A stretch of 64,000 bases of DNA from Odobenus rosmarus divergens (GCF_000321225.1 NW_004450665.1:436201-500200); one strand, 5' to 3'; positions 24,220 to 36,450 are shown, counted from the first letter of the stretch. Notes: generated by a model not told the origin, from the letters alone. Program-made: numbers and translations.

Positions 24220-24420
24220 CTGGTCGGAAAGACCCGGGTCTGCACTCCTGTTGCCACATAGCAGTGTGATCACGGGGCAGTTATTTAATCTTTCAAACCT
24301 TCTACTTCCTCAGTTGTAAACTACTCATCTTAAAGGACCTATCGTGTGAAGTTGCGTTAGGATTAAATGCGAAATTTGCTAGAAACTAGGTTCATAAGTA
24401 ATACTGGTGTTAGCTGTCAT
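24220..24420 (+). mobile_element. MIR SINE, sense
   Basis: 'gacccgggtctgcactcctg', 'tagcagtgtgatcacggggc', 'ttatttaatctttcaaacc', 'cttcctcagttgtaaact' and 'ttaggattaaatgcgaaa' follow the sense MIR consensus almost from end to end. Confidence 0.8.
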
Positions 24421-24599
24421 GTATCTCCATGGAATCCCACTAGTTGAGCTAAGGCATTCTGGAAGGTCAAGATTTCAGAGTTTATGAAGACAGTGACTTT
24501 ATCACTTTCACCTCAGACTACTTGGTATGTATCCAGCTTCCATATCCCTGTTTCTTAGGATTTTGGAGCCTGACAAAGGAAGAAGAGGGCCTAAAACGA

Positions 24600-24765
24600 G
24601 CAATCACTGGCGCGTAGTGAGTGCTTGGTCTGTGACTGATTCTCTCCAAAGTGTTTTCATGCATATTCCCATTTATTCCTCAAAACCACTTAATAAAGTA
24701 AGCAGGTCCTGTGATAATCCCCATTTTCACAATGAGAGACAGACACAGAGCAATTAATTTAGATG
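24600..24765 (-). mobile_element. MIR SINE, antisense
   Basis: 'gtgttttcatgcatattccc', 'cctcaaaaccacttaataaa' and 'atccccattttcacaatgag' are reverse-complement MIR landmarks. Confidence 0.7.
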
Positions 24766-24828
24766 CGTTAAAGAGTTATTTATTACCACCTTCCAAATTG
24801 CTCCAACTGTCATGAGGCAAGAGGATTT

Positions 24829-24844
24829 GCCGCCCCCTGGTGTC
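24829..24844 (-). promoter_or_regulatory. Candidate CTCF-like site
   Basis: gccgccccctggtgtc reads on the minus strand as gacaccagggggcggc, close to the CTCF core (CCASYAGRKGGC type). This is a motif match only; occupancy and conservation cannot be judged from sequence. Confidence 0.4.
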
Positions 24845-25429
24845 TCAGTTCTGGTCTTCAGCTTCCAGAGCTGACAGTGGCTTTTTTGGTGGCAGGAGAG
24901 GTCCCTACCAGTTCTCTGACTATCCAATCCCACATCTCACCAAATGCCCCAGTGAGCAAGGTTTTCTAGAGCAAAAAGGTAGCCTTTGATGAGGGGCTTA
25001 ACTACCTGGTTATACATTAAGACCCAGCAGGTATAAGGCTTTCTTAGTGATGCCCCTGGAGCAAGGACATACTTTGAAATGCTATCTGGTGGGTTTCCTT
25101 TCCAGGCCATTGCCCTCTCCTTCCCTCTTCAGTGCTTGTCAAGGCATTCAGGCAAGGCTTGACATTCGGTCCTGGTGTCCCAGGGAAGGGAGAGCACTCT
25201 GTTCACTGGAACGGAGAGTTGTTACTCACTTTTGAGCCTCAAATTAGGCTTTTAGAAACTCTTAGCAAGATAGCAATTTTAAAGGAAGAAACGATTTTTC
25301 TCGAACTTCTAAAGCTAGGTTTTAGCACAGTCAAAACAGATTAAACTGTGCTTTTGAGTAAGAAACACTATGATTAAAAAACAAGTTCTTGCCGCACAAC
25401 AAGGAGGAAAAAAAGAAGCCTTTCTGTCA
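24845..25429. other. Non-coding sequence
   Basis: Nothing recognised. Confidence 0.5.
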
Positions 25430-25560
25430 ATGGTGTGTGAAAAGAGAGAAGAACTAGAGAGAGGGGAGAGGAGAAAAGAAGAAACAAATGTGGAAAGGAA
25501 GGAGAAATGGCAGAAAGGAGGGGTGCAAAAGAGAGTGAGAGGCAGACAAGGAGAAACGGC
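25430..25560 (+). repeat. Purine-rich tract
   Basis: About 130 bp dominated by G and A on the + strand (aaagagagaagaactagaga, then ggagaggagaaaagaagaaa). It produces overlapping frames on both strands that are low-complexity shadows. Not a clean microsatellite. Confidence 0.8.
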
Positions 25561-26591
25561 AAACCCCACCTCGCCCACCTCTGCTTGCTGTGGAAACCCA
25601 GGGGCACAGGGAGAACAGGGAGCTACCATGTGGTGGGCAGGCAGCCAACAGAGGGAGGCAGGTCGGATCTGAGAGAAGTTCCATGTGAGTCTCTGTAAAA
25701 CAAGAGATTATAAATATGCCTGTAAATGTTCGCTCTCCTTAACCTGCAGTTTACTGTCCTCTAACAAGGACCGTCAGGATACTTCTCACGCACCCCCTTC
25801 TTAACTTTGTGACCCATGTGGAGATTTAGGAGCCCTGATCTCTATTTACCATCTCTTAACCTTAGCTTTCAAATAATTCACCAACTTATGCATGCAATTG
25901 TATTGTTATGCCTCATTTTCCATTCTCCAGAGAAGCCTTGTTTTGGAAATGTGATGCGGGTCTGGATATGAATGTTACTTTATCCGATATGTAAGTCATA
26001 CTTAGGAGTTGAAAAAGTTTCCAGATTTTTATAGGGACATTTAAAAACCTTAGGTGGCTTGACATATTCCCTACTGATGTACCTCATCTCATTTGAAATA
26101 CTGCATTCGATGGAAGCAAATGATCTGCTGAAGAGTATTCTTCGTCTTGCTTCCCATAACTTACAGCCTTATCTCATTTCTCAAAATGCTTTTCCAGTTA
26201 CAGCCAGCACTTGATCATTTGAGCACACAGCACTTTACCTGAACGGTTCTTCTGGTGGGCTTACCTTTCTGCCTTGTTACCTATCCTGAAACCCTCCTCA
26301 GAAGTTGTAGTTGCTGAGGCTGGAGTAGAGAAGGTAGATAGGGAGCATGAAATACGGATGAGCCATGTCTGGCTGTTAGAATCTTACCAGATTCGATTGA
26401 CCTCAGTCTCCTTTGAAGCCTCTGAAAGTCTGAGTCCCCAAGCCTTGTCCTGGGCTCACCTTGCTCTTTCTGAACATTTGCCCTCACTTATCTCATTAGT
26501 TTCCATGGCACGGAATACCGTCTACATGCTACCCCACAAACAGCCACATCTCTAGCTGTGACCTTTCTTCTACGCCCCAGATGTTGATACC
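25561..26591. other. Non-coding sequence
   Basis: A 93-residue + frame at 26274-26555 is not recognised as a protein. Nothing else found. Confidence 0.5.
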
Positions 26592-26821
26592 TAATTGTTT
26601 ACTTGAGGGGCGCCTGGGTGGCTCAGTCGTTAAGCGTCTGCCTTCGGTTCAGGTCATGATCCCAGGGTCCTGGGATCGAGCCCCACATCGGGCTCCCTGC
26701 TCTGCGGGAAGCCTGCTTCTCCCTCTCCCACTCCCCCAGCTTGTGTTCCCTCTCTCACTGTGTCTCTCTCTGTCAAATAAATAAAATCTTTAAAAAATAA
26801 TAATAATAATTGTTTACTTGA
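26592..26821 (+). mobile_element. Can-SINE (SINEC), sense, with perfect 15-bp TSD
   Basis: The element runs from ggggcgcctgggtggctcag at 26607 to the (aat)n tail near 26806. taattgtttacttga is repeated perfectly at 26592-26606 and 26807-26821. The uneroded duplication suggests a fairly recent insertion. Confidence 0.97.
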
Positions 26822-26964
26822 TAGAAGCATTAACTGTCTCTTGAGCATCTCAAGTCTGGCTTGTTAAAAATGGAACTCTTGATCGCTCTACCAGCAAAAA
26901 TGTGTTCTTCCATTTACCTGTTGTTTAAACCAGAAAGCTGGCTGACAATCATCCTACATAAAAC

Positions 26965-27055
26965 ATCTCTCTCTCTGTCTTTCTCTCCCCCTCCCCCCGT
27001 CTTACTCTCCCCCACCCTCCCTCCCTCCCCTCCCCCACCTCTCTCCACTACCTGC
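26965..27055 (+). repeat. Pyrimidine-rich tract
   Basis: About 90 bp of almost only C and T on the + strand (ctctctctctgtctttctct, then tccctccctcccctccccca). Confidence 0.85.
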
Positions 27056-27073
27056 CTTATCCAACCCATCAAT

Positions 27074-27277
27074 AATTTCTATTTTTGGGGATGCCTGGGT
27101 GGCTCAGTTGGTTAAGCATCTGCCTTTGGCTCAGGTCATGATCCCAGGGTCCTGGGATCGAATCCCACATCCGGCTCCCTGCTCAGGGGGGAGCCTGCTT
27201 CTCCCTCTCCCGTTCCACCTGCTCGTGTGTTTTCTAGCAAATAAGTAAAATCATTTTAAAAAACAATTTCTATTTTT
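27074..27277 (+). mobile_element. Can-SINE (SINEC), sense, with 13-bp TSD
   Basis: The element is about 27087-27264, with a shortened CT region and tail 'caaataagtaaaatc'. The duplication aatttctattttt lies at 27074-27086 and 27265-27277. Confidence 0.95.
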
Positions 27278-27394
27278 TTTCTATCAAATGTATCTCAAAC
27301 TCATTCACCGTATTTCCATTGCCACCACCCTAATTCTTGGTACCACCATCTTCATTCAGGTTATGCGTTGCCGGTCTGCTCCCACTCTTATCCA

Positions 27395-27990
27395 CTCTAA
27401 CCTGTTCTTCAAATAACAGCCAGAGTGATCTTTTAAAAACAGAAACTGGATTGTGTTGCTTCCCTGTGTGGAACCTTTCCATGCTTCCTGTCCTGCTTTG
27501 CACCTTCCTCAGGGCCTCACCTTGCACAGAAGGGCTCCCCAGCCTGACCCCACCCGCCTCAGTCAGCCCCGGCTGTTTCCGGAGCCCACCAAGTTCTTTC
27601 TCATCTTGGAAGCTTTCCACCATGTGTTCCATCGCCTGGAACTTTCCCCTGTTCCACCCTTGCCCCCTGGCTTCCCCTCCATCCTCATCTCCCACCACCA
27701 GCTCTTTGATCATTTAGGGCCTGCTGAAGCACCAGTTGATCAGAGGCTGTCTCTGTCCACCCTGATGGCTTCCTTCCTGTGACTATTTAACACAGCTGTC
27801 TGTTTATTCAAATCGCCTGTCCCATTGAGTATTTTTTTTTCTATGTTATCTCTGTTACAGTCTCTGAGGTCAAGGCCAGGTCTGTTTTATTGACCACAAA
27901 CGAGCTTATGGCTTAGGGGTCCAGAGTAAGTGGGGCATGTTTATTGAATAAGTGAATGAATGAATGAATGAATGAACGAACGAATTTGGT
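27395..27990 (+). mobile_element. L2 LINE 3' region, sense, with (TGAA)n end
   Basis: 'cagccagagtgatcttttaa', 'cttccctgtgtggaaccttt', 'caccttcctcagggcctcac', 'gcctggaactttcccctg', 'gcaccagttgatcag' and 'tttattgaataagtgaatga' follow L2 order. The (TGAA)n array at about 27953-27983 is the usual L2 terminal repeat. Frames of 109-127 residues on both strands here are L2 debris. Confidence 0.8.
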
Positions 27991-28869
27991 GATACCCACA
28001 GATACCATACGAGTTAGATAGGAAATACTTATCAAAACAAGCTCATCTCAGAGAAGTACCTTTCCCAGGTTCAAATCCCTTCTCTTTTAGTTCCCCCCAC
28101 ACACCCACCACCACCACATAACCCACGTTCCTTAATAAGCAGCTGGGGCTGTTCTCCGCAAAGGTGGGAACTTCTAATTTGCAAACTTGACTTTCACTGG
28201 CAGTTTAGAAATATTTGTCCGGGGATCTAGTCACATGATTATTTCTTCTAGGCCTTGAGGCAAAGGGCTTCAGGCCCTTTGCTAAGTCACTGTGTCCTGC
28301 TCCAGTCAATGACACCATGTAGTCCCATGTGGAATGTTGATCTGCAGTAATACCCAAGCCTTTCTGTTCCTCAGCCTTGCCAGCAACAGTAGGTCAGGCA
28401 AATACCAGAATTGCTGGGGCCTCCCTATGATGGTGCAGAGGTGAAAGGCAGTGCAGGAAACCACGTACATCACTGAATGGGAGAGAGGAATTCTAAGGAT
28501 CATTAACCGTATCAGCAGAGGAGGCAAGAGGCAAGAAGCATTCCAAACCCCTGTGGGGTGATTGTGGTTGCATAAGAGCTTGGCTCCCGCAGAGCGGCAC
28601 TGAGTATAAAGCACACCCTTTCCACTCAGTGTCCTGTCTGTAAGCCTTCCCAACATCGTATACTGTGGATATCAGTGCACGAGTTCCAGGCTGTGAGCTT
28701 GTTAAGGATTTCTACTTTGTCTTTTTCCTGTGTTTACCACCGTGCTGGATAAAATGAACTGTCCACGCAGAAGGCAGTGTTGTAAGTCTCCTCCACTGCT
28801 TCCCTCCTTTATGTAGAATACAGAAGAGGAGTTAAACACGTACACAGCACAAAGAGGTGACTGATAGGA
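27991..28869. other. Non-coding sequence
   Basis: A 116-residue minus-strand frame at 28306-28656 is not recognised as a protein. No other feature. Confidence 0.45.
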
Positions 28870-29325
28870 ATAACCAAGGACCCCCAAATGGGTGGGTGGC
28901 TTAAAACAAGAGAAATTAATTTTCTTATAGCTTGGAGGCTATAAGATATCTGATATAGGATCTGATATCATGGTGGTCTCAGGGCTCAGGGTCATGTGCT
29001 TTCTGAAGGCTCAAAAGAGAACTTTTCTTACCTCTCCGTCTCCTGGCGGTTGTCGTCCTTGGCGTTCCTTGGCTCGTAGTTACATTATTCCAATATCTGT
29101 CTCACTGACACAGGGAATTATGTCTGTGTGTCCACATTCCCCATTTTAGAGGACACCAGTCATTGGATTTGGACCCATACTAATTCAGTTTGACTTCATC
29201 TAAATTTGATTATATCATATAATCTTATATCTGCAAGGACCCTATTTTCCAATAAGGTCACATTTACAGGTTCTGGGTAGATACGAATTTTGGGAGAACA
29301 CTCTTTAGCCCGGTACAGTAGGTTG
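28870..29325 (-). mobile_element. MLT1-type LTR (ERVL-MaLR), antisense, solo
   Basis: 'gggtggcttaaaacaagaga', 'gaggacaccagtcattgg', 'ctaatttcagt'-like 'ctaattcagtttgacttcat', 'aataaggtcacatttacagg' and 'gaattttgggagaacactct' follow a reverse-complement MLT1-group LTR. No internal region adjoins it. Non-coding. Confidence 0.75.
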
Positions 29326-29699
29326 ACTTGGATTCAAATATATCAGATAATACCTTGATAGTGCTTTTGAGTTGTATTTTAAAACAACCTCACACTCATA
29401 ACAGTAGAGGAAATAACTAAATTGGAGAACTGAAGCATACCTGTACAAAAAATCGCAGAGGTTTGTCAAAGTTTATACTTAGATTATCATTGTTTTCACA
29501 TGCAGGAAATGGGAACAGACCCTGGGCTTGGGTGCGTTAAATGCTGCTCTGTCATCCTCCACTGATTTGTCCCCTTGCTTGGTCACTCCTTTGGACGTGT
29601 CATCTGTCAGCTTCATTCTAGGAGGTTCACACATTCCTATAAAGCTAGGTGTTTTTCTCCTTTTTCGTCCGCCTTTCTGCTTTCTTACCTGTCACTTTT
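29326..29699. other. Non-coding sequence
   Basis: Nothing recognised. Confidence 0.5.
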
Positions 29700-29855
29700 G
29701 TTGAGGGGTCAGCAACCTTTTTCCATAAAGGGCCACAGAGTGAATACTTAGGTTTTGTGGGCCACCCCGTCTCCGTGGTGCAGCAGCTACCAGAGGCAAC
29801 GTGTCAACAAATCAGTGTGGCCATGTGCCAATAAAACTTCATTTATGGACGCACA
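29700..29855 (-). mobile_element. hAT-type DNA transposon fossil
   Basis: 'gggtcagcaacctttttcca', 'taaagggccacagagtgaat', 'ttaggttttgtgggccac', 'ccgtctccgtggtgcagcag' and 'ccaataaaacttcatttatg' match a common non-autonomous hAT-Charlie family, fuller here than at 20876. The strand assignment is a guess. Confidence 0.75.
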
Positions 29856-30785
29856 TGTGTGCATTTTATATAACTTCCATGCGCCATGAAATATTACTCT
29901 TCTTTTGATTCTTCTACCCATTTAAGACTGTAATGAGCAGGTCCACCTTGAGGACTGTGTGGAGAGGAGGTGGGCCAGAGTTTCCGGTCCTCGCCAGGTC
30001 TTAGTCCTTCTCTCAGGTGATCTGTCTGCCTTCACCTCACCTTTTCTAGCTCAGAGCACGTTCTGCACGCTGTACAATGCTCCACGTCTCTTTTTCTCCC
30101 CACTTTCTGTCCTTTCCCTGTCTTTCTTCCTCTTTCCTTCCTCCCCTGTGCACTTGCATGCTTTCTCTGCCCCTCGCCCTCGATACTATGTTTCCAAAAT
30201 AAATACCCACTGCCTCTAAATTATATTTGACAATTGCACATTAATTATGTTAACCATTTCCCATTTTCTAAAAATTGAGGGTTAGTGATAATAAGCCATG
30301 GGAATATTCATAAGATGATCATTCCCTTATTCAAGATAGGAAATAAGCTTTAAAATCCCTATATAAAATGAATACAGATTTTAATAATCCCTCGGTTATT
30401 GTTTAAAGCATGTGTTTTCTCTGCTGGGTGATCAGCCTCCAAACATATCCAAAATTAGAACGCTGTACAGAGTACTGGGTGCCAATTACCCAGTTTCTAC
30501 AAGTGGCCAATAATAGCCAATTTTGTTTCATTTGTCTCTCTCCATCCCAACATGGAATTACTTTGAAGCAAGTCCCAGACCTCAGTGATACTTTAGCCTG
30601 TATGTATTAAAGATCATGGTTCTTTTTTAAAAAAACATATCCACAATCATATTATCATAGCTAAAAACCAATCATAATTTAATATGTTTAAATATCCAGT
30701 GTTCAATTTCCCCAATTGTTTCATAATTGGGCAGCCTCCATTATTTGGGTCCCAATATATGAATTAACTTTATCATGCCCAATAT
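29856..30785. other. Non-coding sequence
   Basis: Nothing recognised beyond a pyrimidine-rich stretch around 30090-30180. Confidence 0.5.
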
Positions 30786-31090
30786 GACTTCATTAGTTCA
30801 GCAAGTACCAGGTACTCTGCTAGACAATAAGGATTAAACAATGGCAGTGATGACCACATTGCCCTCACTAACTTAACAAAGTTGTAGCTACAAAAAATGT
30901 TACAAATATGATATGAGAAATGCGAGTGCACTGGTAAACATAGAGTTTTAGGGAAGCCGACGGAGATGGATGGACATCTAACTTGAACTTCGTATGGTAC
31001 TTGGGGTTGGGATGTGAGCAGTATGTTCTGCAAAGTGCTTAACATCTGAACCCTGATGGACTGAGAGGAGCTTGGGCAGGTGGTGGTGTT
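30786..31090 (-). mobile_element. L2 LINE fragment, antisense
   Basis: 'gcaagtaccaggtactctgc', 'ctagacaataaggattaaac' and 'atgatatgagaaatgcgagtg' (in part) fit the reverse-complement L2 3' region. Its far end is uncertain. Confidence 0.55.
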
Positions 31091-32383
31091 CCTGGCATGG
31101 GGCAGAATTTGCTGCAATTAGAGTCAACCTCAGATTTAGGAAACTTCACAGAGAATCATTTTTTTAAAAAAAGTGAAATCACCGAATGCATTTGTACTTC
31201 TGTTAAAATTAGGGTGAGAACACCAGTTTTAGGCCCTTTGAATATGTTAACTCTGATATTTTAAGGGTTTCTCTCCCTAAAAAGTTATTTCTAGCTAATT
31301 ATCCTTACCAAGGAACTTAATCTGTCAGACTGTCTTGCTAATGTTCCTCACAATGGAGGCTGCTTCAGTGAATAGAAACTGAGTTAATGGGGAAAATTAA
31401 ATACTTAGAGGAATTGATTATTTGGGGATTTTCTTCCAAGGTGATAAATGTTATCTGTATCATCATCTTTTCTTTTTCTTTTTTTTTTTTTTTCTAATTA
31501 AGCCCGGTGCCTGGGTTGGAAGAAGGGAGGAAGGGCCCCCTCTAATGGGGAATTGCTTACACCATGGTCCTTCCTGCCCCTAAAGAGGTAAACTGTTAGG
31601 ACATGTTTGATCTCCCAAAATTTCAGGGAGCAGACAGTGATGTGAGCTTGGGTCAACATGAAAGGAAGGGCCATCTGGTAAGATTCTGTTCTGTTAATAG
31701 CGAATCAAACTGTCATTTCCGATTGTATGTTTTCTGCTACATCAAAGCCTTTTAGATAGAAACTTCAGAAGGAATGTAATTTCTCAAGTTAGCCTGTTAC
31801 AAGTTAGGTTTAAACTAAGTACTAACAGAAAATAAAATTCCCCAACAATAAAATAGATATAAAATACGTGTTACGTATATTAAGGAACTTGGTGTAGGTT
31901 ATAAGTGGGTTTATGATTTTATATAGTAAATCTTATTACTTGGATTATTCTGGTGGTTGCCTGAAAATTAGCAGTTACTTTTTCAGCTTGTACCATAATT
32001 GCTTATTTTGTGTAGCTTCTCCCACTTGCTCTTTGGTGGCTTTAAACGGCCATTATTCATCTGCATGTGCCCAGGGCCTAGAACAGTGCTTGGAATAAAG
32101 CACGTTGTTCATTAATGAAGGCTTCTCTGCTCCTGACACTCTCACCGCGGGAAGGAGGCATCCCCATACTTGGCACAGAACACTTACTCTCTTACTGTTC
32201 AACCTGCAAAGAAACGATGATGGTTTTAAGATGCTCATTGCACCTTAGATATATTTTTATGTTGCTCTTTTAAAAATCATTGCAGTTTAATATCATGTAA
32301 ATATTGCAAGTACAATACCAGTCCTCTATAATTTCAAATATCACTCTGATGGTTTCACCTGTAAAGACTTTCTAAATGCTGAC
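31091..32383. other. Non-coding sequence with poly-T
   Basis: A poly-T run at about 31479-31493. No gene recognised. Confidence 0.5.
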
Positions 32384-32402
32384 TTTTTTTTTTTTTTTTT
32401 TT
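32384..32402 (+). repeat. Poly-T run (19 nt)
   Basis: Nineteen consecutive T. No Can-SINE body follows, so it is not a SINE tail that I can identify. Confidence 0.9.
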
Positions 32403-32418
32403 GAAGCTTAATGTTGTA

Positions 32419-32433
32419 GCGCTCTCTGGTGTG
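32419..32433 (-). promoter_or_regulatory. Weak CTCF-like motif
   Basis: gcgctctctggtgtg reads on the minus strand as cacaccagagagcgc, one mismatch from a common CTCF core form. Motif only. Confidence 0.25.
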
Positions 32434-32559
32434 AGCTACAGCACCATGAGCGATCTACTTCACATGGGTACTTTACAGGAATCACTGATGATTATGATAG
32501 TGATAGAGGCTTGTTGGAAGCTAAATGAAGAAAGGAATAAGGTATATCATTAGCACAGT

Positions 32560-32950
32560 ATTTATTAAACTTCTGCAGACTTCTAGGCACTGTGCTAAGA
32601 ATTTGAGATTCACCAGTAAAAAAGTTATAAAAAAAAAAATTCTCCAGCCTAGTGGAGTAATTTATAGTCTTTGAGGAAGGTGGTAGGGGAGACAGACAAC
32701 AGAAAACAAGCATTACCAATAAGTAAGTTATATACTGTGTGAGCAGGCCATATGTGCCTTGGGACAAGGAATGGAGAAGGTAAGGGGCAGTGCGGGGTAA
32801 GTTTGAGTAAGGCAGGCAGGGTGGGCCTCAGCGAGATACGCCGTTCGAGTCAAGACTAAACAGAAGAGAAGGACGTAGTCCTGAGACCCAGGGGGAGGCA
32901 CCTTGAAGGCACAGGAGGCAGCCGGGCCCCGAGACAGAGCCGCTTGTCAC
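32560..32950 (-). mobile_element. L2 LINE 3' region, antisense
   Basis: 'cttctaggcactgtgctaag', 'gagacagacaacagaaaaca' and 'ggcagggtgggcctcagcg' follow reverse-complement L2 order. Confidence 0.65.
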
Positions 32951-34589
32951 AGCCAGGCAACAGGTAGGGACCGGTGTGGGGGAGACATTATTTGAAGTGA
33001 TTTTTTTTAACCTAGCGTGTGCAGTATGTTTCAAGGTATTTTTAAATAACAGGAGATGTTATCTTTAAAGGTCCACAGGAATGTTCAGTCACTGATCCTG
33101 GATGACATTTACTTAGTCCCAGTTTGGAATCGAGATCCGAATCTCATTTCTTTTACAGGCAACAAGAAGCGAAGAGTAGCATTTCCTTGCCACACAGGGC
33201 AGAAAACTCCTTGTTGCCACAGAGATGGACTCCTGACTGTCAGATACACACGCACCACATCTCTACCCAGTGTGAGAGGAAAGGGAAGGGAAGATTAGCT
33301 TGTCTAAGTATTGACATAAATGCAGTCAATAACTCCAGCCGTACTGTAAAAGAAATTTAACATCCCTACAATGGAACAAAAACATTAACAAATATCCTTC
33401 TTCCCGGAAAAGAGCTAATGCCTTCTCAGAAAAAAAGACACAAATAAGCTTCAAATTGTTCTTCGGGTGGGCGAGAATGATCCACCATTATTTATACATG
33501 TTCACAGCACTCGATTTGTCATCCATCTTTGGGCTGGAATCGTGAGCATAAAAATAATCAACACTTTCCACCACCTGCAGAACATCATCTGTACTTTTAG
33601 CTCGTTTCCTCGGCGCTTCCTGCATAGGTTCCATCTGCTTTACATACCTTATTTCTCGACACGTGATTAGAGCTGTTTATGCCACCTGAGCTGCATACCT
33701 GGCTGGCGTTATGAATGGTTCATACCACCACAGCCCGCCATTGTGACGTGGCGTCTGCGGTATGAGAGGCTAGGCTCCAGAGAGCCTTGTCATGCTCGCA
33801 CAGTATCTGCTGGGGGAGAAAAATGTGACACCGAATTTCTAATAATTTAAATTATGTCAGTAGGATTATACTTATTGAGGAAATCTTCTAAACAAAATAA
33901 TGATCTATGAAATTTCTGGTCTTCAAAGTTATACACTTGGAAGACTGATGAGATTTTCAAACAGATCCTCTTAAAAATGACAGAAAAAGAAAAAAGACTC
34001 TTATAACCTAACATTATGCTGAGAGTCTTTCTATCTGAAAGATTTATGAACAATTTTGTTGAAATTATACCTTAAATAACTACAAGTGGTAACTACGAAA
34101 TTATTTTGTGACTTAGTAAAGCACACAGCTCATGTAAAATGATCAATATTTCCTAGATTATTAACTTGTGTAAATATGGATCTTGGTATAAAGTTTACCT
34201 GAAATAAGGTGCCCCTTAATTGTTTGTTTCAATATGAAGTATTTCTAGCTTTTAGCCAATACCCAGACTAAGAAATACAACATCAAATAGAAAATTAAAC
34301 CCCGTGATTATCCCTAATCTTATTCCCCTTGGCTTATTCCTGATCCTAGAGGATCCTGGTCTATTGAGGATGATGTTAGCTGTGGGTGTGTCATAAATGG
34401 CCTTGAAGAAATATTTTTAAAATATGAGTTGATCTTTTATCTCCACAGGTTTTCAACACCCACCTATAACTATGCACTAGACCTTTCAACCCATGCACAA
34501 TTGTTAGGGCTCTGCAATCTTATATTTCACTATTGCAGACCCTTCAGTTTCCAATTGATCTAGATCCCATCTACTAAATCCTTTTTGTC
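32951..34589. other. Non-coding sequence, one non-repetitive stretch
   Basis: 33440-33830 is unusually free of low complexity and contains TGACGTGGC (cAMP-response-like core) near 33744. It is listed in the findings as a possible constrained element. No coding exon seen. Confidence 0.4.
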
Positions 34590-34935
34590 TCCAAAGTATT
34601 TGGTCTGAACTATAAGAATGAAATTGGCCTTACCTTACCCTTCATATAGCTCATCAGTATTTAACCTTTATGATTCCCTGAAAATGCCATGTCCCTCTGG
34701 TCATTTCACAGCTTTCTAAATCTAGGTCATATGGACATTCTGTAGGAACTCACAGTAGCCTATGCATAGCTCTATTTTAGCACTTGTTTGTGATTTGTAA
34801 TTTCAGGCTTAATGTTCTCTCACCATCAGTGGACTACAAGCCTGCTGAGAACAGGACCTCAAGTCTTTATCATTCTTATATCCCCAGAACCTAACTGATG
34901 AAACCGATCAGGAGCTCAATAAATAGTTGTGAATG
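34590..34935 (+). mobile_element. L2 LINE 3' region, sense
   Basis: 'gactacaagcctgctgagaa', 'aggacctcaagtctttatca', 'atatccccagaacctaactg' and 'gagctcaataaatagttgtg' match the sense L2 3' end. Confidence 0.7.
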
Positions 34936-35007
34936 TGTGCATTATTGAATTACATTAATGTTTTATGACATTTTTCTAAGTGCAGTAGGTTATATATTGT
35001 TGTCATT

Positions 35008-35230
35008 TAAAAAGTCTTTCTGTGGGTCCCTAGGTGGCTCAGTCTGTTAAGTGTCTGCCTTTGGCTCAGGTCATGATCCCAGGGTCCTGGGATCGAGCCC
35101 CGCATCGGGCTCCCTGCTCCGTGGGGTGTCTGCTTCTCCCCCTGCCTCTCCCCTCTGGCTTGTGCTCTCTCTCTCTTGCTCACTCTCTCTCTCAAATAAA
35201 TAAAATCTTATTTTTAAAAAGTCTATCTGT
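35008..35230 (+). mobile_element. Can-SINE (SINEC), sense, with 16-bp TSD
   Basis: gggtccctaggtggctcagt head at 35024, 'cagggtcctgggatcgag' body, caaataaataaaatc tail. Flanks taaaaagtctttctgt (35008-35023) and taaaaagtctatctgt (35215-35230) differ at one position. Confidence 0.95.
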
Positions 35231-36053
35231 ATGTTTCCCCCACTCCCTGAAAATTAGTGGGTTGCTACAGGGAAGACAATAAAAATGTTGATGTGTCACC
35301 AACCATGTCACCACTGGGTCAAAGGGATGAGGAATGAAAAGAATACTAAATCTAGAACCAAGAGACAAAATCTCCATCATTTTGCCACTAACTCTTTATA
35401 GTCAATTGGGCAAGTCACTTATCACTCCTGAGACTTGACTTCTTAATCTCTAATAGAAGAGAGTCATAATGGATGTCCTCTAAGATGTTATATTGATGGA
35501 TTATTTGGGATTCAAAACTTTTCACATGAGAACATGGCTTTCTTCAAATGTTAGGCTTCTTCCTTTGGAGATGTGTTCCTATGAGGCTGCAAATTTTAAG
35601 TTTTGCAAAAGCAATTCTTATTAATGCTGTCGCATTTAGTTGGAGATCCTTGCTCATATCTTGCTCGTTGTTAATGCTCAGTTGTTGATTGATGGAGTCA
35701 GGATAATAGCCATTAAGACTTCTACGTCCAAAGAAAGCCACAGATAAAGTTATTGGAATGCAGTTTATTGGAGGAGAGATCTAAGGATGTATAAAATTGA
35801 ATCCACTAGTTTTATCCAGCAGGCCAAGATTTACATGCAATATGGAAAATCTTGGGTGACGTATATACCATAGTTCACTTCCCACTGTGTTACTCTAAGA
35901 GTGAGAAACCCAAAGTCATTCCCGAAGAGTAACTGTAATAGGGCAGTAGGGCTTCCAAGGAATTTGGACTGCAAGCAGTTGTTGGTTATGCCCCTCTAAG
36001 ATGTTTTATATGCCATTTTAAATTTAGATAGCTTATAGTGTATTCTCTTTTTT
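35231..36053. other. Non-coding sequence
   Basis: Nothing recognised. Confidence 0.5.
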
Positions 36054-36273
36054 AAAAAGATTATCTCAGGGCACCTAGGTGGCTCAGTTGGTTAAGCGAC
36101 TGCCTTCAGCTCAGGTCATGATCCTGGAGTCCCGGAACCGAGTCCCACATCGGGCTCCGCACTCAGTGGGGAGTCTGCTTCTCCCTCTGACCCGCCCCCC
36201 TCTCTTGCTCTCTCTCACTCTCTCTCTCTCAAATAAATAAAATCTTTAAAAAAATAAAATAAAAAGATTATCT
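36054..36273 (+). mobile_element. Can-SINE (SINEC), sense, with 13-bp TSD
   Basis: Head gggcacctaggtggctcagt at 36069, 'ctggagtcccggaaccgag' body of the gttggttaagcgactg subtype. The duplication aaaaagattatct lies at 36054-36066 and 36261-36273. Confidence 0.96.
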
Positions 36274-36450
36274 TAGAGTTAATATGAGAGAAAAAAAAGC
36301 TCTCAGATTAACAAATTGGTCCTCAGCCAGTACAGTGATATGATTTGAAAATCAAAAACACTTAGATGCATATGCAGATGTATAGGACACACACACTTTT
36401 TCCCCACTGCATTCAGCTCAGATTGGACCTTTATTAAAATATGCTCTGTA

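Noticed and set aside
27330..27782. Overlapping 109-127 residue frames on both strands
   Set aside because: They lie in an L2 3' region recognised by its order of landmarks, and open frames on both strands reflect composition.
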